Shown one piece after another: positions 1 through 6,806 of a DNA stretch of 23,371 nt (the stretch's first letter is position 1; each line of letters starts with the position of its first letter). The notes beneath the pieces are model-generated. The model did not search any database. It saw only the letters and a program-made list of their open reading frames with translations, and was not told the origin of the DNA. The DNA comes from CBCPMX01 sp965120355 (GTDB lineage Bacteria; Bacillota; Clostridia; Oscillospirales; Oscillospiraceae): assembly GCA_965120355.1 (NCBI GenBank), contig CBCPMX010000139.1, positions 1-23,371 on the forward strand. Reading direction: 5' to 3'. The position numbers and the translations under genes are program-made.

Positions 1-1
1 T

Positions 2-952
2 CCGGATCTTTTATGCCTAAACGGTTTAAACAGCAGCGTTTATGCAGCGCAGGGCTATCTGGCGAACTTGTATCCCTTTATGGATGCGGACGGCGAGTTT
101 TCGCGGGAAGCGTTTTTGGAAGGTCCGTTGTCTGTATTGGAACTGACCGGCGGCGAATTGTATCAGCTCCCCCTGTCCGTTTCCATCAGCGCAGTGGCAG
201 GACTTGCCTCTGTCTGGGGCGGTCAGAGCAAGATCGATTGGGATACCTTCTATACCGTAACTGCCGCATATCCTACGGCCAATGTTTTCCCGGACCAGAG
301 TCCATCCACCCTCCTGACGGAGCTGGTTTTTCAGAACCTGAGTCAATTTGTGGACTACGAAACCGGTACGGCCAGCTTTGAAAGCAACGCCTTCATACAG
401 CTTCTTGAATTCGCTGGATCTCAGTCCACGGAACAGGCGCTGTCCAATTCCGACGCCATTGCCTGCCTCTATCAAAAAGAGCTCCTGCTGGCTCCGTTGC
501 TTCTGACAAGCTTTGAAGCCTATGCCGCCATAGACGCCCAATTGAATGACGATTGCATTCTGACTGGTTATCCCGGCGCCGGCGGCCCGGCGCTTTATCT
601 CAATATCCCCATGGCCATTGCTGCGCAGTCGGCTCAACAAGAAGTGGCTTGGGAGTTTTTGACCTATTTTCTCTCCAATGCACGCTATCGCAACCGTGGC
701 GGTTGGTCTCTGGTGCAGTGTGAATTTGATGCGGCAGTATCATCGGCACTTGCCAGTGATGTCAGTCAGGAAGCTGTAGACACCGTTATTGCGCTGCTTC
801 AGACAATCGATCATATCGCAGCCTATGACGAAACGATCACAAACATTGTGTCCGAAGAGGCGGCGAGCTTTTTCCAAGGCATCCAGGACGCGCAGACAGC
901 CGCATTTTACATTCAGCAGCGGGTGCAAACCTATCTTTGGGAACAGGCATGA
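2..952 (+). CDS. ABC transporter extracellular solute-binding protein, 5'-truncated
   Basis: The reading frame is open from the left edge, so the N-terminus and any signal peptide lie outside the window; about 316 C-terminal residues are present. The composition is typical of family-1-like extracellular solute-binding lipoproteins: many Ala, Ser, Tyr and acidic residues, a YPGAGGPALYLNIPMAIAA segment resembling the ligand-cleft region, and a helical C-terminus ending near VQTYLWEQA. Such proteins capture a small solute, usually a sugar or oligosaccharide, outside the membrane and deliver it to ABC permeases. No permease genes are visible here. A small exported-protein gene follows 40 bp downstream on the same strand. 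Family assignment is by general pattern; the ligand cannot be named. Confidence 0.7.
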   Translation, partial: PDLLCLNGLNSSVYAAQGYLANLYPFMDADGEFSREAFLEGPLSVLELTGGELYQLPLSVSISAVAGLASVWGGQSKIDWDTFYTVTAAYPTANVFPDQSPSTLLTELVFQNLSQFVDYETGTASFESNAFIQLLEFAGSQSTEQALSNSDAIACLYQKELLLAPLLLTSFEAYAAIDAQLNDDCILTGYPGAGGPALYLNIPMAIAAQSAQQEVAWEFLTYFLSNARYRNRGGWSLVQCEFDAAVSSALASDVSQEAVDTVIALLQTIDHIAAYDETITNIVSEEAASFFQGIQDAQTAAFYIQQRVQTYLWEQA

Positions 953-992
953 CCGGTTTCATTGAGAATTTCCAACTTTGGAGGTACAGAAT

Positions 993-1486
993 ATGCGCTG
1001 GAAAAAAGCACGCTATGGCGCTATTGCCGTGCTGGGTTTGGCCGTTTTGGCCTGTGTGCTTCCGCTGCCGTCGCGGGTCAGCGTCAGCTATGAGGCAATC
1101 GTCTGGAGCGCAGAGGATCCGTCGCTGGCGGAGCCGTGTACCGTGACTGCGGCGGGCACCTACCGGCGCTATCTTTTGCGGGACAACAAGTTCGAGGGAC
1201 GGCTGAAAGCGTCCGCCGTGGAGCAGCTGGCAGGCAACGACGCCATCCAGCTTACATTCCTGGACTATCCGCAGGTCTATGCGGGAAAGTCCGCGGAACT
1301 GCTGATTTACGACGGCGTACCAACCGGTATACCCGCGTGGGAAATATGGTGATTGGCGGAACCTTCGAGACCATCTGGATCTGCCTGGACGACGGCGTCA
1401 CCTGTCTCTCCGCCCCCGCCGCCACACGCCAGGAGGCCGAGGCCATTGCCGCCGCCCTGACCTCTGCCGCCAGCGTGGAACCGTAA
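993..1486 (+). pseudogene. Small exported/lipoprotein-like gene interrupted by a -1 frameshift
   Basis: The ATG at 993 follows a GGAGG at 980-984. The N-terminus has a basic stretch and a hydrophobic segment ending VLAC, so it is an uncleaved anchor or a lipoprotein signal. This frame stops at 1352. The frame one base back continues with convincing protein sequence (RYTRVGNMVIGGTFETIWICLDDG) to a TAA at 1484-1486. Joining near 1325 gives DGVPT-RYTRVGN and a protein of about 164 residues. No X_XXY_YYZ slippery site is visible at the junction, so a one-base deletion or a sequence error is more likely than programmed frameshifting. I do not recognise the family. It follows the solute-binding protein gene closely and precedes a terminator, so it is probably the last gene of that operon. 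Confidence 0.6.
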
Positions 1487-1584
1487 GCCCACGCTGCCGC
1501 TGCGGCAGCTCGCACCGGGGCCGGCGGGAAACGCCTGCACGCCGCGCATTCCGCGCCCATCGCGGAACCTGTTAGAAAACGAAA

Positions 1585-1615
1585 GCCGCCGCAGGCCATA
1601 CCTGCGGCGGCTTGT
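1585..1615 (+). terminator. Intrinsic terminator-like hairpin
   Basis: An 11-bp perfect stem, GCCGCCGCAGG (1585-1595) with CCTGCGGCGGC (1601-1611), closes a 5-nt loop. The downstream tract is only weakly T-rich (TTGTAT). It lies about 100 bp after the frameshifted gene and marks the end of the rightward unit. Confidence 0.65.
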
Positions 1616-1738
1616 ATCAGCTTGTCGGAAAAGACCCTGCGGCGCTTGTTTGACCGCTGAATTTTGACCTGCCCGGGCTTTACATTCGAAAACCGGGCTG
1701 CAATTGCAGTTTGCCGGCGGTCTGACGGATCCCCAGGT

Positions 1739-3247
1739 TTACAGCTTGCTCAGGAGCCAGGGGAACGGGCCTTCCATGTCGTCGTCGGCGCAATGGCCGC
1801 CGTCCCAGACCAGACGGGCGTTGACATCCTTGCCCTGATTTTCCAGCGCCGTCACCAGATCTACAAACACAGGCAGGGAGGTATCCTTTTCCACCGCGCC
1901 GTGGCGCAGCCACCAGTGACCGGCACAGCCGGGATTGCCCTCCAGAATGTAGGACATGGGGTTCATCATGCGGATGGTCTGTTTCAGATCCTCCGTCAGC
2001 TCGGCGTTGGGATCCCCGGTCTCATGACGCAGGCTGAAGGTGGTGAAGTGGCGGGCGTCCTCCGTCTGCGTTCCGAACAGGATCGGCTCGGCCATGGACT
2101 TTTCAAAGTCATCGAAGGAGGGCAGGCCCTTCATACGGCCCCGGGCTTCCAGGAAGTCCTTGTAGGTGAACACCGCGTGCTCGCCGTTCCAGGTCATCCA
2201 GGGACGCCGCGCCAGATAGGCGGCACGCCCGGCCTCGTCCAGAGACGCCAGCTTTTGATCCGCCAGCGGCTGGAGATAGTACTGCAGGATGTAGTCGCCC
2301 AGGTTGTCGCTGGTAATGGTTCCGAAATCACCGCGTCCCTGCAGGCCCAAATGATCCTGATAGGCTTTGAACTCCTCGATGAGCTGGGCGGACAGCCCCT
2401 GATCCACCAGGCCAGGGACGATTTTGATTGGGCCGACGGCGGGACCGACCACGGGAATGGGGCCCATTTCCCACTCATAAGCGCCATCGGCATGCTCCAG
2501 GTTGACAATGGGGCTCAGGCCAATGGCAGCAAAAATGTCGTCCCGCTCGTCCGCTGCGCCGATTTCCTCCAGATACGGTGCGTAATCCGGGTGGTTGCCG
2601 GAGGCCGCCAGCAAGCTGGACAGAGCGCCGCCGGCGCTGCCGCCGGAGGACATGATATAGTCCGGATTGCCGGGCATGCTGTCGCGATTATGCCGCAGAT
2701 ACCGGACCGCTGCCTTCAGATCCACAATGGCGGCAGGGGCTTTGCCGTAATAGGTGCCGTCCGGGCGCTGGTTATCGCGGCCGCGGCAGCCAGGCGCTAC
2801 CACAACGAAGCCGTACGCCAGCGCCAAATACTTGTTGGCCTCCGGGCCGTCCATACCGCCCAGTCCCACCAGTCCCACAGGGCCGCTGGGGCCGTCAGGA
2901 CCGCCGGGATCACCGGGACCACCGGGAGCGCCGGGACCACCGGGACCGCCAGGACCGCCAGGACCGCCGGGGCCCATGCCGGGCATGCCCGGATGGACAT
3001 TGTTGCAGGACATATACCCGCCGACGCCAATCACGAAAAAGATAGGCGCATTGCTGCTGTCCACCGGCTTGCCGTCAATCGCCGTAGGCGCCCAGACATC
3101 CAGACTTTCGTATTCCACATCCACGGGATTGGCCACATAGGGGATGTGCTCATAGCAGCGATAGTCAATGACATGCTGGCCACTGGATGTGGCGACGGTT
3201 TGCTGCTTCATGGTGAAGGCATTGACGGGGAAGGTTAGGCTGTTCAA
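1739..3247 (-). CDS. Subtype-B tannase-like alpha/beta hydrolase with collagen-like insert
   Basis: Predicted esterase of about 502 residues with no signal peptide, so probably cytoplasmic. It resembles bacterial subtype-B tannases, which hydrolyse galloyl esters to gallate. The nucleophile elbow SSGGSAGGAL gives Ser204. It is followed by the family-like stretches GNHPDYAPYLEEIGA and GLSPIVNLEHADGAYEWE. Near the C-terminus RHGAVEKDTS and WDGGHC supply a plausible catalytic Asp (about 455) and His (about 485), 30 residues apart, close to the Asp-His spacing I recall for tannases. Residues 87-131 form a Gly-X-Y collagen-like stretch between the early GVGGYMSCNN motif and the catalytic Ser, which is unusual. 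Start: TTG at 3247 is preferred because AAAGG lies 9 nt upstream; the in-frame ATG at 3256 abuts that Shine-Dalgarno. It follows the solute-binding protein gene on the same strand with a 241-bp gap. Feruloyl esterase or another aryl esterase is the main alternative. Confidence 0.82.
   Translation of the reverse strand: MNSLTFPVNAFTMKQQTVATSSGQHVIDYRCYEHIPYVANPVDVEYESLDVWAPTAIDGKPVDSSNAPIFFVIGVGGYMSCNNVHPGMPGMGPGGPGGPGGPGGPGAPGGPGDPGGPDGPSGPVGLVGLGGMDGPEANKYLALAYGFVVVAPGCRGRDNQRPDGTYYGKAPAAIVDLKAAVRYLRHNRDSMPGNPDYIMSSGGSAGGALSSLLAASGNHPDYAPYLEEIGAADERDDIFAAIGLSPIVNLEHADGAYEWEMGPIPVVGPAVGPIKIVPGLVDQGLSAQLIEEFKAYQDHLGLQGRGDFGTITSDNLGDYILQYYLQPLADQKLASLDEAGRAAYLARRPWMTWNGEHAVFTYKDFLEARGRMKGLPSFDDFEKSMAEPILFGTQTEDARHFTTFSLRHETGDPNAELTEDLKQTIRMMNPMSYILEGNPGCAGHWWLRHGAVEKDTSLPVFVDLVTALENQGKDVNARLVWDGGHCADDDMEGPFPWLLSKL
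2855..2989 (-). repeat. Collagen-like Gly-X-Y coding repeat inside the tannase-like gene
   Basis: On the minus strand this stretch encodes about a dozen Gly-X-Y triplets (GGP repeated four times, then GAP, GGP, GDP and, after a one-residue register slip, GPD, GPS, GPV, GLV, GLG), residues about 87-131 of the esterase. The DNA is a matching 9-bp and 18-bp degenerate repeat of GGA/CC units. Collagen-like stretches in bacteria can form triple helices without hydroxyproline, but usually in surface proteins; here the host protein lacks a secretion signal. The short length suggests a repeat-expansion loop, possibly variable between strains. Confidence 0.85.
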
Positions 3248-3438
3248 AAAAATCATCCTTTCTGTTTGGGGATTGGGAACATTTCCGGCCATGAAGCGGC
3301 CCGCGGGAAGCTTCCCTGCGGCCGGCTGCGGCGGCCGGCCATGCGGGCGGCAAATATCCAACAGGCCGGCAGGCGGCGTCGGAACGCGCCCGGGCTTCAC
3401 GCTCAGAAAAATTCCGCTTTTGCGAAAATGCGCCGATT

Positions 3439-3466
3439 CCCGTGGGGCAGGGGACTGCCCCACGGG
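3439..3466 (-). terminator. Strong hairpin between solute-binding protein and tannase genes
   Basis: A perfect 12-bp stem, CCCGTGGGGCAG / CTGCCCCACGGG, closes a 4-nt loop 22 bp after the stop of the leftward solute-binding protein gene. No T-run follows directly on the minus strand. It may be a weak terminator, an attenuator or an RNA-stabilising hairpin that lowers tannase expression relative to the upstream gene rather than a full stop. Confidence 0.5.
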
Positions 3467-3488
3467 TTCGTGCAATCACAGACGAAGT

Positions 3489-5267
3489 TTACTTTTCCAG
3501 GTACCGCTCGTAAGCCGCCTGATACAGTTCCTCCATGCGCTCGCCGCCCATGGAGACGATGGTGCTGCGGAACTCCTCAAAGCTCTGCTCGTTCAACTCC
3601 GTGGCGCCGGTCACAAACTGCATAATGGCAGTGGCGGCGTAGGTGATCACGTCGTTGGAGACCGCCGCATATTCCTCGCTCTCCATCTCGTTGAGCGACA
3701 CACCGTTGGGCAGGTTGTAGGTGCCGTCGGCGTCACAGACACGGAAGCGGTCATAAATGGCCCACTCGGCATCGGAGAAGTAGTAGTAGCCGGGATCCGC
3801 GTCCAGCACGCCGGGAATGGCGCTGGTGGCCACGGCGCTGGCAAACAGGAAGCAGGCGTCTTTATAGCTGATGCCGTCGGGATTGTTGGTGATCAGCTCG
3901 GTGTACTGGGGCTGGCCGTTCTCGTCATACTCGAAGGAATAGCCCTCGCTGCCGTAGTTGAACATCAGCTGGCCCTCCTCGGAGAAGAGGTAGTTGACCA
4001 TCTGCATGACGCCCTCCGGATCCTCACATTGGGTGGAAATGGCCCAGGCGTCCTGCCGCTTAATGCGGGAGACGGCGTCGGTCCAGCTGAAGTGGAGCTG
4101 GTCGTCTTCCTGAACCTTGGGCGGGTCAATGGCCATCATCTCATAGCTGTAGCCGGGGTCGGCATAGGCCTCGATGGTGGCAATATTGGCGGCGGAGCCC
4201 ACATTGAAGCAGCACTGGCCCGTGGCAAACCACCGGTCCGTGTCGCCCATGCCGGCGGAGAAGAAGTCAGAGTAGATGGTGCCGTCGGCGTACCAGTCCG
4301 CCAGCATCCGCAGATAGTCGTAGTAGCTGTCGTTGAGATACGAGTAGACCACTTGGCCGTCGATGACATTGTAGCCGCCGGCATTGAGGTCGTAGCCGTA
4401 GCTCAGCTGGACACTGTCGGCCATGACCGTGGCCATGGCGCTGCCAATGGTGATGCCCTGGCCGCCGTAAGCAGCCAGACACGCCTGGATGTAGTCATGG
4501 AGCTGGTCATAGGTCTTGGGTTCGTCCATTCCCAGCTCTTCCAGCCAGTCGCTGCGGATCAGAATGCCCTGATTCTCGCAGCCGGCTTCCTTATAGATCA
4601 CCGGAATGGTCGGCAGATTGCCCTGATCGGTAATCAGCGTTTTGCCCAGCTCTTCATCGGTCTCCAGATAATACATCAGGTTGGGGGCATACGTCTGGGC
4701 CAGCTCATACAGATCCAGCACCACGTCGTCCGTAATGGCGGCGTCGTAGCCGCGGCTGTAATTCTGCAAGCCATTGGAGATAATATCCGGGTAGACGCCG
4801 CCGGCTACCATAAGGCCAAACTGCTCAGATTCCGCCGAGTCGTTGACGTGGCTGATCTCCAAATCCACATTGCAGTATTCCTGCAGCAAGGCAATAATGT
4901 GGATATCCGTGGCCATGTCGGAGACAAAGCCGTTCATAAAGAAGGGCAGCACCGCCCACATGGTATAGGTGCGCGTCTCATCAAACAGCGGCAGTTCCAC
5001 AGGCTGGAGAGACAGCTCCTGGACGGCCGGCTCCTCTGCGGGGTCTTCTTCGGCAGGCTGCGGCTCTTCCGCAGGCGTCTCGGAGGCTGGGGATTCTTCT
5101 TCGGCAGACTGCGCCGGTTCGGACGTCTCCGTCCCGGCAGTTTCAGCGGTCTCGGCGGATGCTTCAGGGGTTTGAGATGTTTCCGGCTCTTCGGACACAC
5201 TGCCGCAGCCCGCCAGCATGGACAACGCCATGGCAAGGATCAGGAACCAAACGACGGTTTTTTTCAT
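3489..5267 (-). CDS. Extracellular solute-binding lipoprotein (ABC type), first gene of the tannase arm
   Basis: A 592-residue lipoprotein. The signal MKKTVVWFLILAMALSMLAGC has a clear LAGC lipobox with Cys21 as the lipidation site. Residues about 22-85 are a Glu/Pro/Ala/Ser/Thr-rich acidic tether. The remainder is a large bilobed solute-binding domain of the LipO/YtcQ-like type often associated with carbohydrate ABC transporters (MVAGGVYPDIIS, ILIRSDWLEELGMDEPKTYDQL, WAISTQCEDPEGVMQMVNYLFSEEGQ, and an end at MEELYQAAYERYLEK). ATG 5267 is set by AGGGAGA 6 nt upstream. No permease gene is adjacent, so it must use permeases from elsewhere. A good promoter with a LysR-type operator lies 170-235 bp upstream, tying it to the gallate regulon. 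Its ligand could be a galloyl ester, a phenolic glycoside or a sugar; the sequence does not decide. Confidence 0.88.
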   Translation of the reverse strand: MKKTVVWFLILAMALSMLAGCGSVSEEPETSQTPEASAETAETAGTETSEPAQSAEEESPASETPAEEPQPAEEDPAEEPAVQELSLQPVELPLFDETRTYTMWAVLPFFMNGFVSDMATDIHIIALLQEYCNVDLEISHVNDSAESEQFGLMVAGGVYPDIISNGLQNYSRGYDAAITDDVVLDLYELAQTYAPNLMYYLETDEELGKTLITDQGNLPTIPVIYKEAGCENQGILIRSDWLEELGMDEPKTYDQLHDYIQACLAAYGGQGITIGSAMATVMADSVQLSYGYDLNAGGYNVIDGQVVYSYLNDSYYDYLRMLADWYADGTIYSDFFSAGMGDTDRWFATGQCCFNVGSAANIATIEAYADPGYSYEMMAIDPPKVQEDDQLHFSWTDAVSRIKRQDAWAISTQCEDPEGVMQMVNYLFSEEGQLMFNYGSEGYSFEYDENGQPQYTELITNNPDGISYKDACFLFASAVATSAIPGVLDADPGYYYFSDAEWAIYDRFRVCDADGTYNLPNGVSLNEMESEEYAAVSNDVITYAATAIMQFVTGATELNEQSFEEFRSTIVSMGGERMEELYQAAYERYLEK

Positions 5268-5439
5268 ATTGCATCTCCCTTTCTGAACTTTGCCAACCGG
5301 GCGCCGGCTGCCCAATGGCATGCGAGCGACTTGACTTTTTTCGCCGTCTCGTATATTGTGTTGGTATGGGAACTGTTGACGGAAATCCCCCTGCCGTATG
5401 GGGCGCTCTTTCAGCAATTTCTCCAATACCAGTACCTTA

Positions 5440-5468
5440 ATCATATGCCAGAACCGGAGTGCAAGCAA
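5440..5468 (-). promoter_or_regulatory. Sigma-A promoter of the solute-binding protein/tannase arm
   Basis: On the minus strand, TTGCTT (5468-5463), a 17-bp spacer, and TATGAT (5445-5440). The predicted start of transcription is near 5433, giving a leader of about 166 nt. Its -10 hexamer, spacer length and distance to the upstream dyad equal those of the promoter of the decarboxylase operon. The weak -35 is consistent with activator dependence. Confidence 0.65.
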
Positions 5469-5481
5469 TTCCCGTTCACAC

Positions 5482-5503
5482 GGAATTGATTCCAAATCGG
5501 AAT
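5482..5503. promoter_or_regulatory. Putative LysR-type operator, leftward arm
   Basis: ATTCC-N5-GGAAT inverted repeat at 5489-5503 (minus-strand reading ATTCCGATTTGGAAT), overlapping a further GGAAT-TG-ATTCC dyad at 5482-5493. The dyad is T-N11-A in form, as LysR proteins prefer. Its centre is about 63 bp upstream of the predicted start of the leftward transcript. It matches the dyad at 6670-6684 in 14 of 15 positions. It also lies upstream of the lysR gene, so autoregulation is possible. Confidence 0.65.
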
Positions 5504-5717
5504 ATATTTCGCGCATCGGGCGCCTCCAGTTGGACGCCCGGCATCCGGAAATACCAGGCAGCCGCTTTCCAGCGCCCGGACGTCTCCGGTTTCGGACATC
5601 AGGCCGGCCGGTCCGGCTGACCGGCGTCCGCGGTTTGCGGGATTTTTGACGCATTCCCGCCTTCACGCTTCCGGATTCCAACCGAACACCCGATCCACCG
5701 ACAAAGGGGGTAAGAAT
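5504..5717. other. Leader region of the LysR gene
   Basis: About 210 bp of GC-rich sequence between the operator and the regulator start. No convincing -35/-10 pair for the rightward regulator gene was found and no small gene is supported. A TTGACT-N17-TATTGT match further left at 5333-5361 points rightward but lies about 350 bp from the regulator gene. Confidence 0.35.
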
Positions 5718-6620
5718 ATGGAGCTGCAATATTTGCATGAATTTACGGTGATCGCTGAACTGGGCAGTTTTTCCCGGGCGGCGGAAACCCTGTGCATCGC
5801 CCAGTCGTCGCTGTCCAAGCATTTGATCAGCCTGGAGCGGGAATTGGATCTGCCCCTGCTCAACCGCACCTCCCGCAGTGTGACTCTGACGGCGGCGGGG
5901 GCGCAGGTGCTGCCTCTGGCGCGGCAGATCACGGCGCTCTACCGCCAGATCACCGATATTGCCGCCGCCCAGAACGCCCAGGAAAAAACCATTGTCCAGA
6001 TTGCGTCCATTCCGGTCATGGCCCAGTATGGCATCACCGCCGCATTGGGGCAGTTTCAGGCCCGCCATCCCGGGATCACCCTGCAAATCACCGAGTGTGA
6101 ACAGCACGATCTGCCGGAGCTGTTCGCCCAGGACGCCTGCGAGCTGGCCTTTGCCCGCCGGGATCCGGACCCGGATTTCTCCCTGGAGTACAAAACGTAT
6201 TGTATGGACCGGCTCATGGCCGTCCTGCCCCAGGGGCATCCCCTGGCAGAGCAGGAGACCGTCTGCCTTCAGGCCCTGCGGGACGAGGCATTTCTGCTGC
6301 TGGATCAGAAAACGGCGCTGTACAGCCTGTGCCGCAATTTGTTTACCAAGGCCGGCTTCTCCCCCCGCATCGCATACACCGGGCACCGGCCGGAAAACAT
6401 TGTGGATCTGGTGGCCCAGGGCATGGGTGTGGCGCTTCTGATGGAACAGCACACCGTCCTCATGGGGCACAGCGGCGTGGCCAGCGTACCTCTGACGCCC
6501 ACGGTTCGCAGCGACATCTGCCTGGTGCGGCACAAGCGCCGCCACCTGTCGCCGGCGGCACGGGTGTTCTGGAATGAGCTGAAGCCCCTGAACTGCCGGT
6601 GGGCCGGCGGGAACCTTTGA
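5718..6620 (+). CDS. LysR-family transcriptional regulator of the gallate/tannase module
   Basis: A 300-residue protein of usual LysR length. Residues 1-60 form the winged helix-turn-helix (MELQYLHEFTVIAELGSFSR, AAETLCIAQSSLSKHLISLE, then LLNRTSRSVTLTAAG). The rest is the effector-binding domain (IASIPVMAQYGI, LMAVLPQGHPLA, GMGVALLM). ATG 5718 follows AAAGGGGG at 5703-5710. It sits between the solute-binding protein/tannase arm and the decarboxylase operon, with matching dyads before both. In Lactiplantibacillus plantarum a LysR protein (TanR) activates tannase and gallate decarboxylase genes, so an aromatic inducer such as gallate is a reasonable inference. DNA binding and effector are untested. 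Confidence 0.92.
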   Translation: MELQYLHEFTVIAELGSFSRAAETLCIAQSSLSKHLISLERELDLPLLNRTSRSVTLTAAGAQVLPLARQITALYRQITDIAAAQNAQEKTIVQIASIPVMAQYGITAALGQFQARHPGITLQITECEQHDLPELFAQDACELAFARRDPDPDFSLEYKTYCMDRLMAVLPQGHPLAEQETVCLQALRDEAFLLLDQKTALYSLCRNLFTKAGFSPRIAYTGHRPENIVDLVAQGMGVALLMEQHTVLMGHSGVASVPLTPTVRSDICLVRHKRRHLSPAARVFWNELKPLNCRWAGGNL

Positions 6621-6669
6621 CCCACGGGCTTCGGGTGTGTGCCTGCACGGCTCGGGCATCCGCCGATCT

Positions 6670-6684
6670 ATTCCGATTCGGAAT
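6670..6684. promoter_or_regulatory. Putative LysR-type operator, rightward arm
   Basis: Perfect 5-bp arms, ATTCC-GATTC-GGAAT, 49 bp after the LysR gene. The centre (6677) lies 28 bp before the -35 and about 63 bp before the predicted transcription start, the usual place of a LysR recognition site. The only difference from the leftward operator, read in the same direction, is one C/T in the spacer. Confidence 0.7.
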
Positions 6685-6704
6685 GCACATCGCAGGAATC
6701 AGAA

Positions 6705-6733
6705 TTGCCGACTTTCCCGCCGCTTGCTATGAT
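6705..6733 (+). promoter_or_regulatory. Promoter of the decarboxylase operon
   Basis: TTGCCG (6705-6710), a 17-bp spacer, and TATGAT (6728-6733). Start predicted near 6740, about 67 nt before the first gene. The sequence GAATTGC leading into the -35 is shared with the leftward promoter at the same offset from the dyad. Confidence 0.7.
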
Positions 6734-6806
6734 TAGCGTGCAAAACATCAGGCGCGAAAGCCGGACGCAGCTCCATTGCGGCCGGCACCGAGAAAGGGGA
6801 TTTCCT

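Noticed and set aside
1311..1340. Programmed -1 ribosomal frameshifting in the small exported-protein gene.
   Set aside because: No X_XXY_YYZ slippery heptamer and no obvious pseudoknot directly downstream; deletion or sequence error is simpler.
1698..1709. CTGCAATTGCAG palindrome after the tannase stop as a terminator.
   Set aside because: Only 6+6 bp with no loop and no T-run on the minus strand.
2858..2968. Collagen-like DNA repeat as a CRISPR or minisatellite element.
   Set aside because: No spacer structure. It is an in-frame coding repeat inside a gene with intact motifs on both sides.
1664..3238. Long open frame on the plus strand opposite the tannase-like gene (and a similar one at 3168-5489 opposite the solute-binding protein).
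   Set aside because: GC-rich antisense shadows. The products are low-complexity, match no family, and the minus-strand genes have clear family motifs and ribosome binding sites.
5333..5361. TTGACT-N17-TATTGT promoter match pointing right.
   Set aside because: It lies inside the leader of the leftward solute-binding gene, about 350 bp before the LysR gene, with no gene directly after it; only four of six -10 bases match.
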